DNA from: Opitutales bacterium
Lineage (GTDB): Bacteria; Verrucomicrobiota; Verrucomicrobiia; Opitutales; Oceanipulchritudinaceae
DNA: 7,115 bases
Assembly (NCBI GenBank): GCA_007123395.1
Contig: SKLD01000116.1
Location: 1 to 7,115, forward strand
Reading direction: 5' to 3'
Made by a program: the position numbers and the translations under genes. Shown piece after piece: positions 1 to 5,264 of this stretch; position 1 is the first letter of the stretch, and each line of letters begins with the position of its first letter. The notes below the pieces were generated by a model that was not told where the DNA came from, did not search any database, and was given only the letters and a program-made list of their open reading frames with translations.

Positions 1-427
1 CCAGAAGTTTGGTCATCAGTGAGAAGGGCCCTATACACATGCCCACCGGCACTCTATCCGAATGGGCCGCGACGTGCCGCAAGGCTCCCAAGGAGGCCTC
101 CATGCGAGGCGTGGGAGCGGCTGAAGCAACAGCCCTCAGCTTCTCAAGGGTGCTTTCGTCGAGGTCTTCGGTGAAGTGAAACGAATCGATCCGGTCCAAT
201 GGAATGTCGAACTGGGCAAGCATCCACTCTTTTTCGGTGCGCAAATCCATGAGCGGAAAGGCCAGCGGCATGCGAAAGCGCTCAGCCGCATCGAGGATGG
301 CCTTGCCCAAACACTCGCCCGAGTAGCGGCAAGCAAGGGGATCTTCCCGCTCGTGTAGGACCATGTCCGCCGCAATGGGGAGGCGCACATTGTCTCTCGC
401 GAGATTCAAATAGAACGATCTTTCCAT
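1..427 (-). CDS. MtaA-like uroporphyrinogen decarboxylase-family methyltransferase, N-terminal part (truncated by window edge)
   Basis: The frame opens with ATG at 427 and stays open for 142 codons to the left edge, so only the N-terminal part is seen. It begins MERSFYLNLARDNVRLPIAADMV and has the family-like stretches LAFPLMDLRTEKEW (about residues 60-73) and GMCIGPFSLMTKLL at the cut end. These resemble the URO-D fold family that includes the methylcobamide methyltransferases MtaA, MtbA and CmuA, and true HemE. Position third in an mtaC-mtaB operon, 78 bases after mtaB, argues for the methyltransferase role: taking the methyl group from the MtaC corrinoid and passing it to an acceptor. The zinc-binding His-x-Cys...Cys residues that would separate MtaA-like enzymes from HemE lie in the missing C-terminal half, so the reaction is inferred from context. 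Coenzyme M is the acceptor in methanogens; here it is unknown. The start has only a weak purine stretch (AAGAGA) upstream. Confidence 0.82.
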   Translation of the reverse strand, partial: MERSFYLNLARDNVRLPIAADMVLHEREDPLACRYSGECLGKAILDAAERFRMPLAFPLMDLRTEKEWMLAQFDIPLDRIDSFHFTEDLDESTLEKLRAVASAAPTPRMEASLGALRHVAAHSDRVPVGMCIGPFSLMTKLL

Positions 428-456
428 GCTGTCTCTTACTTCGCTTGTGTTCTTCG

Positions 457-472
457 CAAACCAAGTGGTTTG
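457..472 (-). other. Small hairpin between mtaB and the mtaA-like gene
   Basis: The dyad CAAACCA-AG-TGGTTTG is a perfect 7-base inverted repeat, folding in RNA as a 6-bp stem with a 4-base loop. It lies in the 78-base gap between the mtaB stop and the next start. No T-run follows it on the transcribed strand, so it does not look like an intrinsic terminator. It could be an mRNA processing or stability element, or chance. Confidence 0.35.
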
Positions 473-505
473 GACATGTTTCTTGATAGACCGGAGCCGC
501 CTGAA

Positions 506-1882
506 TCAGAGGCCGTAGTCCGCCGGGGTGAACTTCTCCAGATCGACTTCGTCCATCATTTCCTCAATGAAGGCGTCCTCGGTGTGCGGCATGTCATCCA
601 GTTCATCGTCCATCCGGTCGAGCCAACCGGCTTCGCGCGCGTCGATGCGAAGGCAACCGGCCTCGTTCGTTTCGCGCAGGATCTTTACGGCAGCGCGGGC
701 AGCGGCAATTCCCGCAGCATAGTGCGACGGCGCCTGCACAATGGCATGAGCAATGGTGATGCTGCTCTCCGGCGTGAGAATCATGGCTTGCGGGTCGCGG
801 CCGGCGTCCGATTTGACGAGCCAATCGCGCATTTGCAGGGCCGAAGCCTCCCCTTCCGCAGCGGCGGTGTTCATCAAACGGCAATCGTAAACAAGCTGCT
901 CCATGTAGCAGGTCGGTGCCATACCCCCGAGCAGCTTGATGTTCTGCACGGATTCGTTGGACCAGAGATCGGCGGTCGCGGCGGCGAGATTGCCCATCGG
1001 GCTGAGGTGCGCGCAGGCCGCCGTCTTGCCCTCCATGCTCATGGGGCATCCGGTGATTGCTTTCAATACCGGGTTTTCGTAACCGCAATCCTTTCCGGGG
1101 CCGACCGCGCCGCATTCATAGGCGACGAGCGAACGCACCGCCGTGACGGCGCGCACGACGGCGGCAAAAACGCGCGGAATCATTTTCCGCTCGGCGAGGA
1201 CCATGGCGGTATTGCCGAAACCGCACGCCGTATCCCCGGCGGCATGCACTCCATGCTTTGCGGTGATCGCGACGATGTGGTCCCAGATGAACTTCATGTC
1301 GCGCACCCCCATAACGCACAACGAAAACAGCACGGCCCGCAAGTCACCGTTGACCAGCGCGTCGTCGTGCAGCTCCTTTCCGCCCACGCTCTCGATACTG
1401 AGAAACTCCGCGCCCGCCGCCGCCGACTGATCGAAGAGTTCGAGCATTGCATCCCAGTAGCGACCGCTGCGCATGAGCGGGGGGCGCACGAACTCGCGGT
1501 TGTCATTCGGGGTGCAGCGCAATGCCGCCTTCAAACCGTATTTGTCATGCGCGTCTTCGATCCCCTCAAGGAGGATGTTCACGACCTCCATGCCCAGCGC
1601 GGGGTGCTCTGTCATGGGAGGCAGGGTCTCAAACTCCAGCATGACCCCGGGTGCCTCCAACTCGGCGGCGCGCTCCAACGCCTCGGTGACGATCTGTTGG
1701 TAGTGGCGGACAATCTCCGGCATGGCCTCTTTGCGGATGTTGATATCCGGCAAAGTGAAGTTCAGTTCGGGATAGATCAGGCCGCCGCCGATGCACATGC
1801 CGCGGCGGGTTTTGATGGGACGCGGTGCCCTGCCGTAAATGAGTTTCGCAGGATCGGCGATCGCCAGTGTCTTGTATTTCAT
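506..1882 (-). CDS. mtaB: Methanol:cobalamin (corrinoid) methyltransferase MtaB
   Basis: The 458-residue product is close in length to Methanosarcina MtaB (about 460) and is recognisable along its whole length. MtaB is a cytoplasmic zinc TIM-barrel enzyme that activates methanol and transfers its methyl group to the Co(I) corrinoid of MtaC. Diagnostic blocks are LSIESVGGKE (161-170), AAGDTACGFGNTAM (214-227), SLVAYECGAVGPGKDCGYEN (251-270), ITGCPMSMEGKTAACAH just after it, and a C-terminal FTPADYGL like the archaeal FKPENYGF. The zinc ligands of the archaeal enzyme (Glu164, Cys220, Cys269, from memory) correspond to Glu164, Cys220 and Cys266 here, so an active enzyme is expected. I chose ATG at 1882 because the archaeal-like N-terminus starts there (MKYKTLAIADPAKLIYG). 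The frame extends upstream to a TTG at 2017, but that would overlap mtaC and adds unrelated sequence. There is no Shine-Dalgarno. The gene lies 25 bases after mtaC and is almost certainly co-transcribed with it. Substrates other than methanol cannot be excluded. Confidence 0.95.
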   Translation of the reverse strand: MKYKTLAIADPAKLIYGRAPRPIKTRRGMCIGGGLIYPELNFTLPDINIRKEAMPEIVRHYQQIVTEALERAAELEAPGVMLEFETLPPMTEHPALGMEVVNILLEGIEDAHDKYGLKAALRCTPNDNREFVRPPLMRSGRYWDAMLELFDQSAAAGAEFLSIESVGGKELHDDALVNGDLRAVLFSLCVMGVRDMKFIWDHIVAITAKHGVHAAGDTACGFGNTAMVLAERKMIPRVFAAVVRAVTAVRSLVAYECGAVGPGKDCGYENPVLKAITGCPMSMEGKTAACAHLSPMGNLAAATADLWSNESVQNIKLLGGMAPTCYMEQLVYDCRLMNTAAAEGEASALQMRDWLVKSDAGRDPQAMILTPESSITIAHAIVQAPSHYAAGIAAARAAVKILRETNEAGCLRIDAREAGWLDRMDDELDDMPHTEDAFIEEMMDEVDLEKFTPADYGL

Positions 1883-1907
1883 GAAGGAGCCGGAAAGATC
1901 GGGCGGA

Positions 1908-2540
1908 TCAGATGCCGAGGGCTGCTTTGGCGGCGTCGACCGCGCTTGCCGCATCCCGCGAATACCCGTCGGCGCCGATTTCGTCGGCGTAGCTCTGTGT
2001 GATGGGGGCGCCTCCAATGAGTAGCTTCACGGCGGAGTGCCCGGCCTCACGGATGGCGGCTACGGTGTCGCGCATTGCCGGCATCGTTGTGGTGAGGAGG
2101 GCGGAAAGACCCACGATGTGCGGCTTGTGCTCCTCAATCGCCTCAATGAAGCGGGCGGGAGACACATTCACGCCGAGGTCGATGACGTCGAAACCGGCGC
2201 CCTTCCACATGGTCGCGACAAGGTTCTTGCCGATGTCGTGCAGGTCGCCCTCCACCGTGCCGATGACCGCCGTATGCTCCGGGCGGATACCGGCTTCGAG
2301 CAGCTTCGGCTCAAGAATGTTCATCGCCTCTTTCATGGCGCGGGCGGAGACAAGCATCTCCGGCACAAACACTTCGTTTTTCTTGAAACGCTCGCCCACC
2401 ACGCCCATGGCCGGAATCAGGGCCTGGGAGAGAAGGGCGGCGGGCTCGATCCCGCTTTCGAGAAGCTCGGGAACGAGTGTTTGCACGTCTTTACGACGTC
2501 CGTTGATGACGGCTGTTTTCAGGTCTTCGATGGTGCTCAT
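1908..2540 (-). CDS. mtaC: Methanol-specific corrinoid protein MtaC
   Basis: This 210-residue cytoplasmic protein carries the cobalamin that accepts the methyl group from MtaB and delivers it to the MtaA-like enzyme. It has two parts: an N-terminal helical cap of the B12-binding_2 type (about residues 1-85, with IPAMGVVGERFKKNEVFVPE) and a Rossmann-like B12-binding domain (about 88-210). The cobalamin signature is complete: Asp99-Leu-His101-Asp-Ile-Gly104 in TVEGDLHDIGKNLVA, then Ser146-Ala-Leu148, then Gly176-Gly177. The intervals of 41 and 27 residues fit the DxHxxG...SxL...GG pattern. His101 is the expected lower axial cobalt ligand. The ATG at 2540 gives the usual family start (MSTIEDLKTAV); an in-frame start at 2606 only adds low-complexity sequence. 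It is the first gene of the mtaC-mtaB-mtaA-like run. The same fold occurs in other corrinoid carriers (MtbC, MttC), but the neighbouring MtaB fixes the assignment. Confidence 0.93.
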   Translation of the reverse strand: MSTIEDLKTAVINGRRKDVQTLVPELLESGIEPAALLSQALIPAMGVVGERFKKNEVFVPEMLVSARAMKEAMNILEPKLLEAGIRPEHTAVIGTVEGDLHDIGKNLVATMWKGAGFDVIDLGVNVSPARFIEAIEEHKPHIVGLSALLTTTMPAMRDTVAAIREAGHSAVKLLIGGAPITQSYADEIGADGYSRDAASAVDAAKAALGI

Positions 2541-2631
2541 AGCTTGCTGTGTTGAGGTGAGAACAAGATCCGGACGGAATCCCCGGACTGCGGATGATGC
2601 CCCCACCCTAACATCCTGACCCCGCCGCTGT

Positions 2632-2637
2632 ATTGTA
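2632..2637 (-). promoter_or_regulatory. Candidate -10 box of the mtaC operon promoter
   Basis: The minus strand reads TACAAT here, five of six matches to TATAAT, inside the 164-base gap between the regulator stop and mtaC. Transcription would start near 2625, leaving a leader of about 85 bases. No good TTGACA lies 16-18 bases upstream; the region there is purine-rich. A weak -35 is common where an activator is needed, which would fit the AraC-family regulator encoded just upstream. Confidence 0.35.
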
Positions 2638-2670
2638 TCCTCGTCCCCTTCTTCGGTATTCTAAACTTTT

Positions 2671-2684
2671 TCTCCTGCTGGAGA
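2671..2684. promoter_or_regulatory. Candidate operator dyad upstream of the mtaC promoter
   Basis: TCTCC-TGCT-GGAGA is a 5-bp perfect inverted repeat flanked by an A/T run (TTTTT on plus at 2667-2671). It would lie about 46-59 bases upstream of the predicted mtaC transcription start, where activators usually bind. The T-run precedes the dyad on plus and appears as A on the minus transcript, so it is not a terminator for either strand. AraC-family sites are usually direct repeats, so the assignment is tentative. Confidence 0.2.
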
Positions 2685-2704
2685 GCGTGCTTCATGAGCG
2701 GGCG

Positions 2705-3835
2705 TTACCGGGAGCGACGGCGGAACTCACCCGGAGAGAGCGAGGTGTGTGACCGGAAGTGCTTGCTCAGGTGGCTCTGATCAAAAAATCCGCACTCAAC
2801 CGCCACCTCCGAGAGACTCTTCTCCGTGTGCAAAAGTAGCTCCTTTGCACGGTTGACACGCATCTGCGTAAGGAGGTGCGTAAACGAGCGCCCCATACGC
2901 TCCGTCACAATCTTGCTGAAGTGGCTCGGGGACAACCCGGCCACGCGGGCCACATCATCGCGGCGCAAATGCTGATGGAGGTTGGCCTGCATGTGCTTCA
3001 CGGCCTTCATGAGGAGCAGCGAGTGGGGGTAGTGCTGGTGCTTGCGGATACTCTCGATCAGCGTCTCCAGCATACGGCGCACCCAATCGGCGAGGTCTTC
3101 CTCGTCGTCGATCGCGGACAGCTCGGCAAGGGACCGGTAGTTCTGCCCGAGGACGGCGGCTGGCTCCGCCCCCGCTTCCACCGCAGCACGGCTCATCATC
3201 ACCACCAGTTCAAGGACCGAACTCTTCAGCAATTCCATGCGGTCCCCGGCCAAGCCATAGATTCCCGCAAGAATACGGTTGAGGATGGAACGGGCGTTTC
3301 CGGTCTCGCCCTGCTTGATGGCACCGAGCAACTCGGGTTCCTCCGTGAGGTAGAGCGTCCGAATGTCATCGCTGGCGACATCCCTCTTTGCCGCCTCGAT
3401 GGCGAGAAACCGGTCGCGCTCGCGCAGGGCACGTTGACGCGCGAGTTCGATCTCGGCGCGATGGATCAGGTTTGCAGCGAGGGCGCGGTGCAGAAGTGCG
3501 TTCGCCGCCTTCTGCACCCGTTCGTGAAAAGCCTGCGGCCGCCCCTCTAGATCAACTCCTTGCACGACCAGGCCCCCCGTAATACGGTTGTTCTCCGTCA
3601 CCGGAACAGCCCACATGGCGAAACCGGTATCGCAACAGAGCTGGATCACCGTTTCACCCCAATACCGCGTCTGCTCCGCGCATTCCCGCCGACGCTGCGC
3701 CGAAAGCCCTCGGCAGTCACACTCCAACACCTCGGTCTCTCCATGCGCGAACACGCCGCTGGCATCCGTCAGGCGCACTTCAAACTCAAAGTCCGCCGCA
3801 TATCGGTCACAGAAGGTCTCAAAATCAAAGGCCAT
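2705..3835 (-). CDS. AraC-family transcriptional regulator with PocR-type sensory domain
   Basis: The 376-residue product has three regions. Residues about 1-125 resemble the PocR ligand-binding domain: a Cys-rich segment (ECDCRG, 38-43; CAEQTRYWGETVIQLCCDTG, 52-71) followed by AMWAVPVTENNRITGGLVVQG (73-93). Residues about 165-265 form a helical linker (PELLGAIKQGETGNARSILN onwards, with LELVVMMSRAAVEAGA) seen in PocR-type regulators. Residues about 275-372 form an AraC double helix-turn-helix, with DDVARVAGLSPSHFSKIV as the first unit and SLSEVAVECGFFDQSHLSKHFR, SLSPGEFRRR as the second. PocR itself activates B12-dependent propanediol metabolism genes, so a small alcohol or one-carbon effector is a reasonable guess. 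Being immediately upstream of mtaC on the same strand makes it the likely operon activator. I chose ATG at 3835; an in-frame TTG at 3871 would add 12 residues. Neither start has a clear ribosome site. Confidence 0.88.
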   Translation of the reverse strand: MAFDFETFCDRYAADFEFEVRLTDASGVFAHGETEVLECDCRGLSAQRRRECAEQTRYWGETVIQLCCDTGFAMWAVPVTENNRITGGLVVQGVDLEGRPQAFHERVQKAANALLHRALAANLIHRAEIELARQRALRERDRFLAIEAAKRDVASDDIRTLYLTEEPELLGAIKQGETGNARSILNRILAGIYGLAGDRMELLKSSVLELVVMMSRAAVEAGAEPAAVLGQNYRSLAELSAIDDEEDLADWVRRMLETLIESIRKHQHYPHSLLLMKAVKHMQANLHQHLRRDDVARVAGLSPSHFSKIVTERMGRSFTHLLTQMRVNRAKELLLHTEKSLSEVAVECGFFDQSHLSKHFRSHTSLSPGEFRRRSR

Positions 3836-3876
3836 CTCAAATAGGCTGGTCTTTCGCCCCGAATCCGTCAATGCGC

Positions 3877-3886
3877 CCCTGCAGGG
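3877..3886. promoter_or_regulatory. 10-bp palindrome upstream of the regulator gene
   Basis: CCCTGCAGGG is a perfect palindrome 41 bases upstream of the regulator's ATG, in the 106-base gap (3836-3941) that separates it from ruvX. It could be an autoregulatory site, but GC-rich palindromes of this size occur by chance. I see no convincing -10/-35 pair for the regulator: a TTGACG overlapping the TTG alternative start has no well-spaced -10 box. Confidence 0.15.
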
Positions 3887-3924
3887 TCCCGCAGAAGCTC
3901 AGAAACACGCAATGTGCAGTTCGG

Positions 3925-3956
3925 CGCGGTCCGCGGCGCCGTCAAGCCGGACCGCG
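3925..3956 (-). terminator. Weak hairpin across the ruvX stop codon
   Basis: CGCGGTCC (3925-3932) and GGACCGCG (3949-3956) form a perfect 8-bp GC-rich stem around a 16-base loop that contains the ruvX stop codon (3942-3944). On the minus transcript no T-run follows, so it is not a canonical intrinsic terminator. It may end the rsmG-ruvX message inefficiently or protect its 3' end. Confidence 0.25.
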
Positions 3957-4376
3957 TGTATCGAGAAAATCCTGGAGAATGAGGGTGGCCGCGCGGGAGT
4001 CGACTTCGCCGGTGCGACGGTGGCGGCGGATGTCCTTGCGTTTGGGACGGCGACCGGCGGCTTTGAGGTGCTCCGCCGCCGCGTAGCTCGTCAACCGTTC
4101 GTCGACACGGTGCACAGGCAGCCCGAATCGCCTCTCCAACTCGGCGATGAAGCCGTCGACCTCGCGGGCCTTGGCGCTGACGGTGCCGTCCATATTATAA
4201 GGATAGCCTACGACTAGCTCGTCTACCCTGCGCCGCTCGATCTCCGCGCCGATCCGCCCGAACCGCGCCTCTGCATCGGGCTCGACGGCGGCGGCAAGAG
4301 GCACGGCGATGCCCAACTCGTCTCCCGCGGCAAGGCCGATGCGCTTTTCTCCGTAGTCAATCCCGAGCCAGTTCAT
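3942..4376 (-). CDS. ruvX: RuvX/YqgF family Holliday junction resolvase / pre-16S rRNA nuclease
   Basis: This 144-residue RNase H-fold protein matches YqgF in length (E. coli about 138). Members of the family are implicated in processing the 5' end of pre-16S rRNA and in Holliday junction resolution. The first strand carries the acidic residue in LGIDYGEKRIGLA (Asp7). Next come VVGYPYNMDG (55-64; usually GLPLNMDG), HRVDERLTSYAAAEHL (89-104, with Asp92, Glu93 and Arg94) and GEVDSRAATLILQDFL (123-138, with Asp126), so the expected catalytic acids are present. ATG at 4376 puts the conserved LGIDYG near the N-terminus as in homologues. An in-frame GTG at 4418 would overlap the rsmG stop as GTGA and add 14 residues. 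It lies 38 bases after rsmG and is probably co-transcribed, giving two 16S rRNA-related genes together. Confidence 0.93.
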   Translation of the reverse strand: MNWLGIDYGEKRIGLAAGDELGIAVPLAAAVEPDAEARFGRIGAEIERRRVDELVVGYPYNMDGTVSAKAREVDGFIAELERRFGLPVHRVDERLTSYAAAEHLKAAGRRPKRKDIRRHRRTGEVDSRAATLILQDFLDTRGPA

Positions 4377-4414
4377 AGGTCTGCGCCGTATCTCTACCGC
4401 CGTGGACCGAATTG

Positions 4415-5086
4415 TCACGCCTGAATAAGATTGCGGCAGCGGCGGACCGCACCCGCAGGCAAGTGGACGAGAAACTTTTCGTCGAAGTAAGGCCGGTCGA
4501 CCACGGTGCGAAGCTCCGTCACACAGAAGGGCTTGATGCCTAAAGACTCCAGCTCCTCAGCGTATTTCGTGCCTTTGAGATACAGCACTCCGTTCGGGCA
4601 CTCCGGTGAACCGCCTTCGCGCAGGTTCTTAGCGATCCAGCCGAGGAAGTCGGGCAGAGCCGCCACCGCCCGCCCGAGGACAAAGTCCCACTTCGATTCA
4701 AGGGTCTCGGCGCGCTTGTGGACGACTTCCACGTTTCTCAGGCCGAGGGCGGTCGCCATTTCGCCCACCACACGCGCTTTTTTCGCGATGGAGTCGCAGA
4801 GAAAAAAGCGTGCCCGCGGGTACAGGATGGCGAGCGGAAGGCCCGGCAGCCCGCCCCCCGTGCCGACGTCGAGGACACGCGCGCGGTCGGGAAAGGCCGC
4901 TACCCGGCCGACGGCAAGGGAGTGCAGAAGGTGATGCTCCTCGAAGGCATCGATATCCTTGCGCGACACGAGGTTGATGCGCGCGTTCCACTCCTTGAAC
5001 ATTTCCGTGAAGAGGCGCAACCGCTCCTGCGCGGCGGCGTCGACATCCGGGAAATACGTCGCCACAAGATCCGTCTCATCAGGCAT
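4415..5086 (-). CDS. rsmG: 16S rRNA (guanine527-N7)-methyltransferase RsmG (GidB)
   Basis: The 223-residue product is a Rossmann-fold SAM-dependent methyltransferase that makes m7G527 in 16S rRNA, at the ribosomal decoding region. Typical RsmG blocks appear in order: FTEMFKEWNARINLVSRKDI (26-45), HHLLHSLAVG (51-60), the SAM-binding VLDVGTGGGLPGLPLAI (71-87), FFLCDSIAKKARVVGEM (94-110), DFVLGRAVAALPDFLGW (134-150) and a late VLYLKG (167-172). The ATG at 5086 gives a normal family start; the frame is open upstream to 5416 but that part overlaps the divergent transporter and is not RsmG-like. The gene leads the rsmG-ruvX pair and is divergent from the transporter. The family association is secure. 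Loss of this enzyme in other bacteria gives low-level streptomycin resistance. Confidence 0.95.
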   Translation of the reverse strand: MPDETDLVATYFPDVDAAAQERLRLFTEMFKEWNARINLVSRKDIDAFEEHHLLHSLAVGRVAAFPDRARVLDVGTGGGLPGLPLAILYPRARFFLCDSIAKKARVVGEMATALGLRNVEVVHKRAETLESKWDFVLGRAVAALPDFLGWIAKNLREGGSPECPNGVLYLKGTKYAEELESLGIKPFCVTELRTVVDRPYFDEKFLVHLPAGAVRRCRNLIQA

Positions 5087-5264
5087 GGATGCATCGCAGC
5101 GGACCCTGCCCGCCGCGTCAACGCCGCCGGAGAATTCTTGCCATGGCCGGTAGCATGCGCCGATGTATGAAACCGCGACGCGACGCGCGTCCGCACGCGA
5201 GGGCTCTCTCTCCTCCGCGCGCGCTCCCGCAGACCACAGACAAACACACTGGTTCCGCACGCCA
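5087..5264. promoter_or_regulatory. Divergent intergenic region between rsmG and the NSS transporter
   Basis: This 178-base gap must hold the promoters for both directions. Towards rsmG, the minus strand has TTGACG (5116-5121) and, 17 bases on, TGCGAT (5093-5098), only three of six matches to a -10 box. If used, transcription would start at or next to the rsmG ATG, giving a leaderless message. Towards the transporter, TTGCCA (5138-5143) has no well-spaced -10; the nearest candidate, TATGAA (5166-5171), is 22 bases away. An ATG at 5163 is in frame with the transporter and would add 34 Arg/Ser-rich residues. A GCGACGCGACGCGCG run (about 5175-5190) is low-complexity. Confidence 0.3.

Noticed and set aside
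470..2002. Long plus-strand open frame of 510 codons opposite mtaB
   Set aside because: It is the antisense of mtaB and the end of mtaC. The sequence is rich in His and Arg with no family features, while the minus-strand frame matches MtaB throughout.
1883..2017. N-terminal extension of MtaB to a TTG at 2017
   Set aside because: It overlaps the mtaC coding region and adds 45 residues unlike any MtaB.
2667..2684. T-run plus hairpin as an intrinsic terminator of the regulator gene
   Set aside because: On the minus transcript the A-run follows the stem rather than a U-run, and on plus the Ts come before the stem.
5175..5190. GCGACGCGACGCGCG run as a repeat element
   Set aside because: Too short and imperfect; ordinary low-complexity GC-rich sequence.
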